NCBI RefSeq assembly: GCF_029439465.1
Contig: NZ_JAROAV010000028.1
Location: forward strand, 186,001 to 250,000
DNA length: 64,000 nt
From: Luteipulveratus flavus
GTDB lineage: Bacteria; Actinomycetota; Actinomycetes; Actinomycetales; Dermatophilaceae
Direction of reading: 5' to 3'
Shown here: in pieces, positions 33,972 through 43,016 of the stretch
Layout: every line of letters begins with the position of its first letter
How positions within the stretch are numbered: the stretch's first letter is position 1
Position numbers and translations under genes: made by a program
Notes under the pieces: generated by a model
Database searches by the model: none
What the model was told of the DNA's origin: nothing
What the model saw: only the letters and a program-made list of their open reading frames with translations

Positions 33972-35462
33972 ATGGCGCAACGGACCCGGGTCGGGCACTA
34001 CATCGGCGGCGAGCAGGAGCCCGGCGGCGAACGCGTCGGCCCGGTGTTCAACCCCGCCACCGGTGAGCACACCACGGACGTCGCGCTGGCCAGCGCGGAC
34101 GACGTCCGCCGCGCCGTGCAGGTCGCGGCGGACGCATTCCCCGGGTGGCGCCGGACCCCGCTGACCAAGCGGGCCGACGTGATGTTCCGGATGCGGCACC
34201 TGCTGACCGAGCACCAGGACGAGATCGCCCGCATCATCACCTCCGAGCACGGCAAGGTCGTCAGCGACGCGGCCGGTGAGGTGGCGCGCGGGCTGGAGAA
34301 CGTCGAGTTCGCGACCGGGCTGATGAGCCACCTCAAGGGCGACCACTCCCAGCAGGTGGCCTCGGGGGTGGACGTCCACCAGGTGCGCCAGCCGCTCGGC
34401 GTCGTCGCGTGCATCACGCCGTTCAACTTCCCCGCGATGGTGCCGCTGTGGATGGTCGGCTCGGCGATCGCCGCCGGCAACACGGTGGTGCTCAAGCCGT
34501 CCGAGCGGGACCCGTCGGCGGCGCTCCGGCTGGCCGAGCTGTTCACCGAGGCGGGCCTGCCGCCGGGCGTCCTCAACGTCGTCAACGGCGACAAGGAGGC
34601 CGTCGACGCCCTGCTGGACGACCCGACGGTGCAGGCGGTCTCGTTCGTGGGCTCAACCCCGGTCGCGGCGTCGATCTACGAGCGGGCGGCCGCCACGGGC
34701 AAGCGGGTCCAGGCTCTCGGCGGCGCGAAGAACCACATGGTCGTCATGCCCGACGCCGACCTGGACTCCGCCGCCGACGCGGCCGTCTCCGCGGCGTACG
34801 GGTCGGCCGGCGAGCGCTGCATGGCGGTGTCGGTGCTCGTCGCGGTCGGCGAGGTCGCCGACCCGCTCGTCGAGCGCATCGCCGACCGGGTCGGACGGCT
34901 GCGCATCGGCGACGGCACCGACCCCGCCTCGGAGATGGGCCCGCTCATCACCGCCCACGCCCGCGAGCGCGTCGCCTCCTACGTGGCCGGCGCGACCGAC
35001 GAGGGCGCCACCGTGGTGGTGGACGGGCGCGAGCAGGAGATCGATGGCGACGGCTTCTTCATCGGCGTCTCCCTGGTCGACCAGGTCAAGCCCGGCATGA
35101 AGGTGTACGACGACGAGATCTTCGGCCCGGTGCTCTCGGTCGTCCGGGTGCCCTCGTACGACGAGGCGGTCGCGCTGGTCAACGCCAACGACCACGCCAA
35201 CGGCGTCGCGGTCTTCACCCGCGACGGCAAGACGGCGCGCGAGTTCGAGCTGGACATCGAGGTCGGCATGGTCGGCGTCAACGTGCCGATCCCCGTCCCG
35301 GTCGGCGCGTACTCGTTCGGTGGCTGGAAGCGGTCGTTGTTCGGCGACACGCACGTCTACGGCCCGGAGTCGTTCGACTTCTACACGCGCCGCAAGGTCG
35401 TGACGACCCGCTGGCCGGACCCCTCGGACAGCCAGATCAACCTCGGATTCCCCACGCACTGA
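33972..35462 (+). CDS. mmsA: CoA-acylating methylmalonate-semialdehyde dehydrogenase
   Basis: A 496-residue aldehyde dehydrogenase of the MmsA/IolA branch. It oxidises (methyl)malonate semialdehyde to propionyl- or acetyl-CoA in valine, thymine or inositol breakdown, using NAD and CoA. Evidence is the N-terminus YIGGEQEPG, the pocket ITPFNFPAMVPLWM, the nucleophile Cys283 in GERCMAVS and the branch-typical VPIPVPVGAYSFGGWK. No other valine or inositol genes are adjacent. It is followed nine bases later by a DinB-like gene with its own ribosome binding site. Confidence 0.94.
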   Translation: MAQRTRVGHYIGGEQEPGGERVGPVFNPATGEHTTDVALASADDVRRAVQVAADAFPGWRRTPLTKRADVMFRMRHLLTEHQDEIARIITSEHGKVVSDAAGEVARGLENVEFATGLMSHLKGDHSQQVASGVDVHQVRQPLGVVACITPFNFPAMVPLWMVGSAIAAGNTVVLKPSERDPSAALRLAELFTEAGLPPGVLNVVNGDKEAVDALLDDPTVQAVSFVGSTPVAASIYERAAATGKRVQALGGAKNHMVVMPDADLDSAADAAVSAAYGSAGERCMAVSVLVAVGEVADPLVERIADRVGRLRIGDGTDPASEMGPLITAHARERVASYVAGATDEGATVVVDGREQEIDGDGFFIGVSLVDQVKPGMKVYDDEIFGPVLSVVRVPSYDEAVALVNANDHANGVAVFTRDGKTAREFELDIEVGMVGVNVPIPVPVGAYSFGGWKRSLFGDTHVYGPESFDFYTRRKVVTTRWPDPSDSQINLGFPTH

Positions 35463-35471
35463 AGGAGACTC

Positions 35472-35978
35472 ATGAGCGCCGCCATCGACATCCTGACCGA
35501 CGGCTTCGACCGCGTGCACGACAACGTCGGCGCGGTCCTGGACGGACTGACCACCGAGCAGCTCCTCGCCCGACCGACGCCGCGGGCCAACTCGGTCGCC
35601 TGGCTGGTCTGGCACCTGAGTCGAGTCCAGGACTCCCACATCGCCGGCCTCCTGGACACCGAGCAGGTCTGGCACAGCGAGGGGTTCGCCGATCGGTTCG
35701 CCCTGCCGTACGACGCTTCGGCGACGGGGTACGGCCAGTCGCCGGAGGAGGTCGGCGCGTTCCGGTTGCAGGAGCCGGGCCTGCTGCGCGAGTACCACGA
35801 GGCCGCGCACGAGCTGACGCTCACCGCGCTCAAGGGCCTGCGCGACCAGGACCTCGGCGAGGTGATCGACCGCAGCTGGGACCCGCCCGTCACCAAGGCC
35901 GTACGCCTGGTGTCGGTGGTCGACGACGCCGCCCAGCACGTCGGTCAGGCGGCGTACGTCCGCGGCCTGGTGACGTGA
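35472..35978 (+). CDS. DinB/DUF664-family protein
   Basis: A 168-residue four-helix-bundle protein. Potential metal ligands are His in VWHLSRVQDSHIAGL and His in DDAAQHVGQAAYVRGL, as in DinB-like thiol transferases that use mycothiol or bacillithiol. AAGGAG precedes the ATG by six bases. Proteins of this type handle or detoxify electrophiles. The link with the aldehyde dehydrogenase just upstream is positional only. Confidence 0.8.
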   Translation: MSAAIDILTDGFDRVHDNVGAVLDGLTTEQLLARPTPRANSVAWLVWHLSRVQDSHIAGLLDTEQVWHSEGFADRFALPYDASATGYGQSPEEVGAFRLQEPGLLREYHEAAHELTLTALKGLRDQDLGEVIDRSWDPPVTKAVRLVSVVDDAAQHVGQAAYVRGLVT

Positions 35979-36070
35979 CACCCCGTGGCCCGGGCGTGCG
36001 GCTGTCGGGTCGCGGACTTAGGGTGTGAAGAGAGCCTTACCCGTACACGCTAAGCCTGGTGAGCCAGACC

Positions 36071-37939
36071 ATGAGTTCCAAGTCCGTCGAGCGGCTCGGC
36101 CGTGTTGTCATCCGTTTCGCCGGCGACTCCGGCGACGGCATGCAGCTCACCGGTGACCGGTTCACCGCCGAGACCGCGAGCCTGGGCAACGACCTGTCCA
36201 CGCTGCCCAACTTCCCCGCCGAGATCCGCGCGCCGCAGGGCACGCTGCCGGGCGTCAGCAGCTTCCAGGTGCAGTTCGCCGACCACGACGTCCTGACCCC
36301 GGGCGACGCGCCGGACGTGCTGGTGGCGATGAACCCCGCCGCCCTGCGCGCCAACCTCGGCGACCTGCCGCGCGGCGCCACGGTCATCGTCAACACCGAC
36401 GAGTTCACCAAGCGCAACCTCGGCAAGGTCGGCTACACCGCCAACCCGCTGGACGACGACAGCCTCGACTCGTGGCAGGTGCACGCCGTGCCCCTGACCT
36501 CGATCACGGTCGAGGCCCTGGACACCTTCGACCTCACCCGCAAGGACAAGGAACGCGCGAAGAACATGTTCGCGCTCGGCCTGCTGTCCTGGATGTACAA
36601 CCGTCCGACCGCCGGCACCGAGGCGTTCCTGAAGACCAAGTTCGCCACCAAGCCGGAGATCCTCGCCGCCAACGTCGCCGCCCTGCACGCCGGCCACGCC
36701 TACGGCGAGACGACCGAGTCCTTCGCGGTCTCCTACGACATCTCCCCCGCGCCGATGGCCGCGGGCACCTACCGCAACATCACCGGCAACCTGGCGCTGG
36801 CGTACGGCTTCGTCGCCGCCTCCTACCGCAGCGGGCTGCCGCTCGTGCTCGGCAGCTACCCGATCACCCCCGCGTCGGACGTGCTGCACACGCTCTCGAC
36901 GTTGAAGCGGTTCGGCGTGACCACGATCCAGGCCGAGGACGAGATCGCCGGGGTGGGTGCCGCGCTCGGTGCCGCGTACGGCGGGGCCCTGGGGCTGACG
37001 ACCACCTCCGGGCCCGGGCTGGCGCTGAAGTCGGAGACGATCGGCCTCGCGGTGTCGCTGGAGCTGCCGCTGGTGATCGTCGACGTCCAGCGAGGCGGCC
37101 CCTCCACCGGACTGCCGACCAAGACCGAGCAGGCCGACCTGCTGCAGGCGATGTTCGGGCGCAACGGCGAGTCGCCCGTCGCGGTGATCGCCCCGTCCAG
37201 CCCGACCGACTGCTTCGACGCCGCGCTCGAGGCCGTCCGCATCGCGACGACCTACCGCACACCGGTCATCCTGCTGTCCGACGGGTACCTCGCCAACGGC
37301 TCCGAGCCGTGGCAGGTCCCGGACGTCGACGCCCTGCCCGACCTGACCGTGGAGCTGGCGACCGAGCCCAACGACGTGGACGACGAGGGCAACCCGGTCT
37401 TCCACCCGTACCTGCACGACGAGACCACGTTGGCCCGCCCCTGGGCGGTGCCGGGCACCCCCGGGCTGGAGCATCGCGTCGGCGGCATCGAGAAGGCCGA
37501 CATCACCGGCAACATCAGCTATGACCCGGGCAACCACGACCACATGGTCCGGCTGCGCCAGCGCAAGATCGACACGATCGCGCAGAGCCTGCCCGACCTC
37601 GAGGTCGACGACCCGTCCGGTGAGGCGAGGGTCCTCGTCCTCGGCTGGGGGTCGACGTACGGCCCGATCAAGGCGGCGACCCGGCTGGTGCGCGGCACGG
37701 GCGCCAAGGTCGCCCAGGCGCACCTGCGTCACCTGAACCCGTTCCCGGCCAACCTCGGCGACGTCCTGCGCTCGTACGACCGCGTCGTCGTGCCCGAGAT
37801 GAACCTCGGCCAGCTCGCCCTGCTGCTGCGGGCGAAGTACCTCGTCGACGTGCGCAGCCACACGGCCGTGCGCGGGCTGCCGTTCGCCACGACCGAGCTC
37901 GCCGATGTGATCGACCAGCACCTGAAGGAGCTCGCATGA
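36071..37939 (+). CDS. korA: 2-oxoglutarate:ferredoxin oxidoreductase, alpha (gamma-alpha fused) subunit
   Basis: A 622-residue subunit. Residues about 8-190 form the gamma domain (VVIRFAGDSGDGMQLTGDRF). After it come the pyrimidine-binding alpha domain (LGSYPITPASDVLH, then IQAEDEIAGVGAALGAAYGG and TTTSGPGLALKSE) and a transketolase-C-like end. Together with KorB it converts 2-oxoglutarate and CoA to succinyl-CoA, CO2 and reduced ferredoxin. I prefer ATG 36071 because GGTGAG lies seven bases before it; the GTG at 36059 is part of that ribosome binding site. The stop overlaps the korB start (ATGA). Confidence 0.94.
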   Translation: MSSKSVERLGRVVIRFAGDSGDGMQLTGDRFTAETASLGNDLSTLPNFPAEIRAPQGTLPGVSSFQVQFADHDVLTPGDAPDVLVAMNPAALRANLGDLPRGATVIVNTDEFTKRNLGKVGYTANPLDDDSLDSWQVHAVPLTSITVEALDTFDLTRKDKERAKNMFALGLLSWMYNRPTAGTEAFLKTKFATKPEILAANVAALHAGHAYGETTESFAVSYDISPAPMAAGTYRNITGNLALAYGFVAASYRSGLPLVLGSYPITPASDVLHTLSTLKRFGVTTIQAEDEIAGVGAALGAAYGGALGLTTTSGPGLALKSETIGLAVSLELPLVIVDVQRGGPSTGLPTKTEQADLLQAMFGRNGESPVAVIAPSSPTDCFDAALEAVRIATTYRTPVILLSDGYLANGSEPWQVPDVDALPDLTVELATEPNDVDDEGNPVFHPYLHDETTLARPWAVPGTPGLEHRVGGIEKADITGNISYDPGNHDHMVRLRQRKIDTIAQSLPDLEVDDPSGEARVLVLGWGSTYGPIKAATRLVRGTGAKVAQAHLRHLNPFPANLGDVLRSYDRVVVPEMNLGQLALLLRAKYLVDVRSHTAVRGLPFATTELADVIDQHLKELA

Positions 37940-39024
37940 GCACCGACCTCGGCATCCCGACCCTGCGCAGCGGTACCGACGGCGTCCCGACGCTGCCGGA
38001 GGGTGAGACGCAGAACCGCAAGGAGTTCACCTCCGACCAGGAGGTGCGCTGGTGCCCCGGCTGCGGTGACTACGCGATCCTCGCGGCGGTGCAGGGCTTC
38101 CTGCCCGACCTCGGCCTGCGCCGCGAGAACATCGTGTTCGTCTCCGGCATCGGCTGCTCCAGCCGCTTCCCGTACTACCTGGACACCTATGGCATGCACT
38201 CCATCCACGGGCGCGCGCCGGCGATCGCGACGGGCCTGGCGACCTCGCGGGGCGACCTGTCGGTGTGGGTCGTGACCGGCGACGGCGACGCGCTGTCGAT
38301 CGGCGGCAACCACCTGATCCACGCGATGCGGCGCAACGTCAACATGACCATCCTGCTGTTCAACAACAAGATCTACGGCCTCACCAAGGGGCAGTACTCC
38401 CCCACCTCGGACGTGGGCGCGATCACCAAGTCCACGCCGCTCGGCTCGGTCGACCACCCGTTCAACCCGGTGTCGCTGGCGCTCGGCGCCGAGGCGTCGT
38501 TCGTGGCGCGGACCATGGACTCCGACCGCAAGCACCTCACCGAGACGCTGCGGGCCGCGGCCGAGCACCGCGGCACGTCGCTGGTCGAGATCTACCAGAA
38601 CTGCCCGATCTTCAACGACGGCGCGTTCCAGCTGCTGAAGGACCGCGACGAAGCCACCGCCCGGATCCTGCACCTGGTCGACGGCGAGCCGGTGCGCGCC
38701 GGCTCCGGGGACGCCACCCGCGTGGTCGTCCGCGACGACGAGGGACGTCTGCAGGTCGTCCCCGAGGCCGACGCGGACCCCGGCCGGCTCGTCCGCCACC
38801 GGGTGGCCGACCCCGACCCGAGCCAGGCGTTCGCGCTCAGCCGGCTGGACGACCCGGCCTTCGCGCAGGTCCCGATGGGCATCTTCCGCAACGCGCCGCG
38901 ACCGACGTACGACGACGGCGTCCGCGCCCAGGTCTCGGCGGCGGTCGACGACGCCGGCGGCCGCGCGGCGCACGCCGACCTGACGGCGCTGCTGCACGGC
39001 AAGGACACCTGGACGGTCGCCTGA
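37936..39024 (+). CDS. korB: 2-oxoglutarate:ferredoxin oxidoreductase, beta subunit
   Basis: A 362-residue thiamine-diphosphate and 4Fe-4S subunit. Cluster ligands are Cys40 and Cys43 (WCPGCGDY), Cys74 (GIGCSS) and Cys223 (YQNCPIF). The thiamine motif is GDGDALSIGGNHLIHAMRRN. It produces low-potential ferredoxin electrons. The partial complex I set without an NADH module lies 5 kb upstream in the window, transcribed away from korAB, which makes a functional link plausible. Confidence 0.95.
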   Translation: MSTDLGIPTLRSGTDGVPTLPEGETQNRKEFTSDQEVRWCPGCGDYAILAAVQGFLPDLGLRRENIVFVSGIGCSSRFPYYLDTYGMHSIHGRAPAIATGLATSRGDLSVWVVTGDGDALSIGGNHLIHAMRRNVNMTILLFNNKIYGLTKGQYSPTSDVGAITKSTPLGSVDHPFNPVSLALGAEASFVARTMDSDRKHLTETLRAAAEHRGTSLVEIYQNCPIFNDGAFQLLKDRDEATARILHLVDGEPVRAGSGDATRVVVRDDEGRLQVVPEADADPGRLVRHRVADPDPSQAFALSRLDDPAFAQVPMGIFRNAPRPTYDDGVRAQVSAAVDDAGGRAAHADLTALLHGKDTWTVA

Positions 39025-39150
39025 GCGCCGCTGCTCGCAGGTAAAGGCTTGGCCCCGACTCGCGAGTAGGTCTGGCCGGGGCGGTCCGACGGGGGCTAGG
39101 GAAGGAGAACGGCCCGCCATCCCGGGCCGACCTGAATCCCAGGAGGCACC

Positions 39151-40662
39151 ATGCCCGCTCGCACGTCCAGGCTCCTTCGGCTCACCGTCGCCTCGGCAGT
39201 CGCTCTCGGCGTCGGCACCTCGACCGCGCTGGCCGCACCCGCCGACGTCGGCGCCCCCGGCATCGGTGATCCGTACTACAAGAACTACGGCAACGGCGGG
39301 TACGACGTCGGCCACTACGGCATCAACGTCGCCTACGACCCTTCCTCCGACCTCCTGACCGGCACGACGACGATCACCGCCACGGCCACGCAGGACCTGC
39401 GCCGTTTCAACCTGGACTTCGTGCTCAAGGCGAGCGCGGTCACCGTCAACGGCGCGCCGGCCCGGTTCGCGGCCTCCTCCCACGAGCTGACCGTCACCCC
39501 GGCCACACCGGTCATCAGCGGCGGGGCCATGACCATCGTCGTCACGTATGCGGGCGTGCCGTCGAAGGTCTCCGACAACGGCATCCGGCCCTGGGTCAAG
39601 ACCGCCGACGGCGCCGTCGCGGTCGGCGAGCCGGAGATCGCGGCCTGGTGGTACCCGAGCAACGACCACCCGCGGGACAAGGCCACCTTCGATGTGCGGG
39701 CGACCGTCCCCAAGGGCGTGGAAGCCCTCAGCAACGGTCTGGTCAAGCGCATCACCTACGGCAAGACGACCGACACCTGGGTCTGGAAGTCGGCCAAGCC
39801 GCAGGCGACGTACCTGACGTTCCTCGCCGTCGGCCAGTTCGACGTGACGCAGGGGACGAGCGCCAGCGGTCTGCCGTGGATCAACGCGGTCGCCTCCAAC
39901 GGCGGCCAGGAGGGCACGTACGCCAAGGCCGACCTCGCGCGTACCCCCGAGGTCATCGACTGGCACACCCGCGCCTGGGGGAAGTACCCGTTCGAGGCCA
40001 CCGGTGGTGTGGCGCCGGCGGCGGACTTCGGCTTCGCGCTGGAGAACCAGACCCGACCGGTCTACACCCGCGGCTTCTGGCGCAACGGCCCGAACATCTA
40101 CGTGGTCGTGCACGAGCAGGGCCACCAGTGGTACGGCGACGGCGTGAGCGTCCACAACTGGAAGGACATCTGGCTGAACGAGGGCTTCGCGACCTTCACG
40201 ACCTGGTACTGGTCGGAGACGCACGGGGAGGGCACCGGTCAGCAGATCCTGCAAGAGGTGTATGCGACCCCGGCGACGGACGCCTTCTGGTCCACCGTGA
40301 TCGGCGACCCCGGAGCGGGCAACGAGTTCAACGGAGCCGTCTACGACCGCGGCGCGGCGACGCTGCAGGCGCTGCGCAACCGGATCGGCGATCCGGCGTT
40401 CTTCCAGGTGATGCGGACCTGGGCGGCGAAGCACCGGTACGGCAACGCGCAGATCGCCGACTTCATCGCGCTCGCCGAGAGGGTCTCCGGTCAGGACCTG
40501 GGCCGCTTCTTCCACCACTGGCTCTACACCGGCACCAAACCGGCGGCGACCGCTGAGAACGGCCTCGACGGCGTGAGCCCGACCGCCGCACGGGTCGCGG
40601 CGCCGAAGTCGCTGGACAAGATCCGGGCCGTCCAGAAGGTCGAGGTCTCCGCTCGCCACTGA
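39151..40662 (+). CDS. Secreted M1-family zinc metallopeptidase
   Basis: A 503-residue exported peptidase. A Sec signal peptide covers residues 1-28 (hydrophobic TVASAVALGVGTS, cut after TALA). The M1 N-terminal beta domain runs to about 230. The zinc site is His321 and His325 (HEQGHQWYGD) with Glu344 in WLNEGFATFT. The exopeptidase loop reads FALENQTRP instead of GAMEN. It lacks the large C-terminal helical domain of PepN, and belongs with the short secreted M1 group. AGGAGG precedes the ATG. It follows korB by 126 bp that include a small hairpin. Confidence 0.92.
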   Translation: MPARTSRLLRLTVASAVALGVGTSTALAAPADVGAPGIGDPYYKNYGNGGYDVGHYGINVAYDPSSDLLTGTTTITATATQDLRRFNLDFVLKASAVTVNGAPARFAASSHELTVTPATPVISGGAMTIVVTYAGVPSKVSDNGIRPWVKTADGAVAVGEPEIAAWWYPSNDHPRDKATFDVRATVPKGVEALSNGLVKRITYGKTTDTWVWKSAKPQATYLTFLAVGQFDVTQGTSASGLPWINAVASNGGQEGTYAKADLARTPEVIDWHTRAWGKYPFEATGGVAPAADFGFALENQTRPVYTRGFWRNGPNIYVVVHEQGHQWYGDGVSVHNWKDIWLNEGFATFTTWYWSETHGEGTGQQILQEVYATPATDAFWSTVIGDPGAGNEFNGAVYDRGAATLQALRNRIGDPAFFQVMRTWAAKHRYGNAQIADFIALAERVSGQDLGRFFHHWLYTGTKPAATAENGLDGVSPTAARVAAPKSLDKIRAVQKVEVSARH

Positions 40663-40743
40663 GGCACCCGGTGCCGGGCGGTCCGTCCCACGATGAGGCC
40701 GCCCGGCGCCGCTGTCGCAGGGCGCTCGTATCGTGGCGGGGTG

Positions 40744-41685
40744 ATGCTGCAGGGCCGGAGCGAGACGAGCCGGGGTACGGCGTACGGCTTCCTCGCCTAC
40801 TTCCTCTGGGGTGCGATGCCCCTCTACTTCGACGCGCTGGTGCCCGCCGGCGCATGGGAGATCCTGGCCCACCGGGTGCTGTGGACCCTCGTCCTGCTCG
40901 GGGTCGGGCTCGCCCTGTGGCGGCGCCTCGGTTTCGTCGGCGACCTGGTCCGGCGACCCCGGCGGCTCGCCGCCGTGGCAGCCGCCGGCCTGCTCATCGC
41001 GACGAACTGGACGATCTACGTCGCCGCCGTCGTCTCCGGCCGGGCCACGGAGGCCGCCCTCGGCTACTTCCTCAACCCCCTCGTCACGGTGGCTCTCGGC
41101 GTCGTCGTGCTCCGGGAGCGGCTGCGTCCGACGCAGTGGACGGCCGTCGCCGTCGGGGCGATCGCCTGCGTCTACCTCGCGATCGACCACGGCAGCCCGC
41201 CGTGGATCTCCATCGGGCTCGCCCTTTCGTTCGCCACGTACGGCCTGCTGAAGAACCGTCTGGGCGGGTCGATGACCGCCGTCGAGAGCCTGACCGCCGA
41301 GACGATGGTGCTCGCGCCGATCGCAGCGGTGCTCCTAGTCGTGCTGACCCTGCGCGGCAGCACGACGTTCACCACCGAGGGCGGCGGCCACACCGCCCTG
41401 CTCGTGCTCGCCGGCGTCGTGACCGCCGGCCCGCTGCTGCTGTTCGCCGCGGCCGCGCGTCGGGTCCCGCTGGTCACCATCGGCCTGCTGCAGTTCATCA
41501 CCCCGATCCTGCAGCTGCTGTGCGCGGTCCTCCTGCTGGACGAGCACATGCCGCTGAGCCGCTGGGTCGGGTTCGGGATCGTGTGGATCGCGCTCGTGCT
41601 GCTGGCCACCGACTCGGTCCGCCACGCCCGGCGCAGCCGCCGGGCCCGGCTGCAGGCGGCGTCCGTCGAGGCCGCCTGTCCTTGA
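40744..41685 (+). CDS. rarD: RarD-like EamA-family transporter
   Basis: A 313-residue membrane protein with ten predicted helices in two EamA repeats. GTAYGFLAYFLWGAMPLYF and LAHRVLWTLVLL at the start, and LLQFITPILQLLCAVLLLDE near the end, identify the RarD subgroup. It is a drug/metabolite-type exporter or permease with unknown substrate. ATG 40744 is directly preceded by an in-frame GTG that could also start it. It ends five bases from a convergent gene. Confidence 0.9.
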   Translation: MLQGRSETSRGTAYGFLAYFLWGAMPLYFDALVPAGAWEILAHRVLWTLVLLGVGLALWRRLGFVGDLVRRPRRLAAVAAAGLLIATNWTIYVAAVVSGRATEAALGYFLNPLVTVALGVVVLRERLRPTQWTAVAVGAIACVYLAIDHGSPPWISIGLALSFATYGLLKNRLGGSMTAVESLTAETMVLAPIAAVLLVVLTLRGSTTFTTEGGGHTALLVLAGVVTAGPLLLFAAAARRVPLVTIGLLQFITPILQLLCAVLLLDEHMPLSRWVGFGIVWIALVLLATDSVRHARRSRRARLQAASVEAACP

Positions 41686-41690
41686 GCGAC

Positions 41691-43016
41691 TCAGTCGCCG
41701 AGGACGCTCGCCAGGTAGGGGTTGCCGAAGACCCGCTCCGGGTCCAGCTCGTCCCGCAGGGACACGAAGTCGTCGTACCGCGGGTAGGCGACCCGCAGCT
41801 CGTCCGCGGTGAAGTCGTGCATCTTGCCCCAGTGCGGGCGGGCGCCGAGGACGCCGCGGGCCATCGACCAGAACGCCTGGAAGTAGGCGGCGTGGTCACG
41901 CCGGTGGTACTGGTGGATCGCGATGTACCCGGTCTCCCGGCCGTGCGCGGTCGACATCCACCGGTCGTCGGCGGCCGTGAAACGCACCTCGACCGGGAAC
42001 GCCACGACCTCGTCGCGACGGTCGCAGTACGCCTTCAGCTCGGTCAGCAGCGCCGGCACCGCCTCGCGCGGGACCGCGAGCTCGGACTCCCGGAACCGCA
42101 CCGTGCGCTGAGTCGCGAACACGCGGTACGACGCGTCGGTGTACGTCCGCTCGGACAGGGCGCGCCCGGACACCTGGTTCAGGGTCGGGATCGCCTGCGG
42201 CACAGCGGTGGTCACGCGGTTGAGCCCCTCGAACACGGTGTTCGACAGGATCCGGTCGTCCAGGACGGACCGCCAGCGCGGCAGCGGCGCGTACAGCGTG
42301 AGGTCCGACAGCCGCGTGTTGGTCTTGGTGAGGACTCGGTCGGTGTGGGGGAACCAGTAGAACTCGAAGTGGTCCGACTCCTTCACCGTGGACTCCAGCC
42401 CGTCCAGGACGGCGTCCAGGGTCGAGGGCGCCTCGTGAGCGCGCAGCAGGTAGGACGGGACGCACTGCAGCTCGTACTCGGTGACGACGCCGAGCGCGCC
42501 CAGACCGAGTGCGGCGGCGGGGACCAGCTCGGGCCGGTGCGCGTCGTCGTACCGCACGACCGACCCGTCCGCGAGCACCATCTCGACCCCGACGACGAAC
42601 CCCGACAGGCCGGTGAAGTCCAGACCCGTCCCGTGCGTCCCCGTCGACAGCGCACCGGAGAGGGTCTGCTGGTCGATGTCACCGAGATTCGGCATCGCCA
42701 GGCCGAGCCGCTCCAGGGCCGGGTTGAGCACGTGCAGCGGCGTGCCGGCCCGGACGCGGACCCGGCCGGTCTCCGGGTCGTGGGCGACGATGCCGGTGAT
42801 GCGGTGCAGCTGCAGCTGCAGGTCGACCGGCTCGCCGATGGCGGTGAAGGAGTGACCGGCGCCGATCGGCTTGACCTTGCGGCCGGTCCGCGCGGCGAGC
42901 GAGACCGCCTTCGCGAGATCCTCGACGTCCTTCGGGGCGTACACGTCGACGTCGTCGGCGCGTACAGTGCCGGCCCAGTTCGTCCACGTCCTGCCGGTCC
43001 CGTGCGTCCTAGCCAA
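41691..43016 (-). CDS. FAD-linked sugar-1,4-lactone oxidase (D-arabinono/L-gulono-lactone type)
   Basis: A 441-residue oxidoreductase of the ALO/GulDH family. The family opening TWTNWAGTVRAD is followed by the FAD-binding PCMH domain (KVKPIGAGHSFTAIGE, then GALSTGTHGTG). The C-terminal ALO domain ends in MHDFTADELRVAYPRYDDF and ERVFGNPYL. It probably oxidises an aldono-lactone, passing electrons to a cytochrome or oxygen. The start is uncertain: TTG 43016 has an excellent GAGGTGAGGG seven bases upstream, while GTG 43031 lies within that site. It overlaps the PLP-enzyme gene by eight bases. Confidence 0.88.
   Translation of the reverse strand: MARTHGTGRTWTNWAGTVRADDVDVYAPKDVEDLAKAVSLAARTGRKVKPIGAGHSFTAIGEPVDLQLQLHRITGIVAHDPETGRVRVRAGTPLHVLNPALERLGLAMPNLGDIDQQTLSGALSTGTHGTGLDFTGLSGFVVGVEMVLADGSVVRYDDAHRPELVPAAALGLGALGVVTEYELQCVPSYLLRAHEAPSTLDAVLDGLESTVKESDHFEFYWFPHTDRVLTKTNTRLSDLTLYAPLPRWRSVLDDRILSNTVFEGLNRVTTAVPQAIPTLNQVSGRALSERTYTDASYRVFATQRTVRFRESELAVPREAVPALLTELKAYCDRRDEVVAFPVEVRFTAADDRWMSTAHGRETGYIAIHQYHRRDHAAYFQAFWSMARGVLGARPHWGKMHDFTADELRVAYPRYDDFVSLRDELDPERVFGNPYLASVLGD

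Noticed and set aside
36059-36070. GTG at 36059 as the korA start
   Set aside because: It falls within a GGTGAG ribosome binding site optimally spaced for the ATG at 36071.
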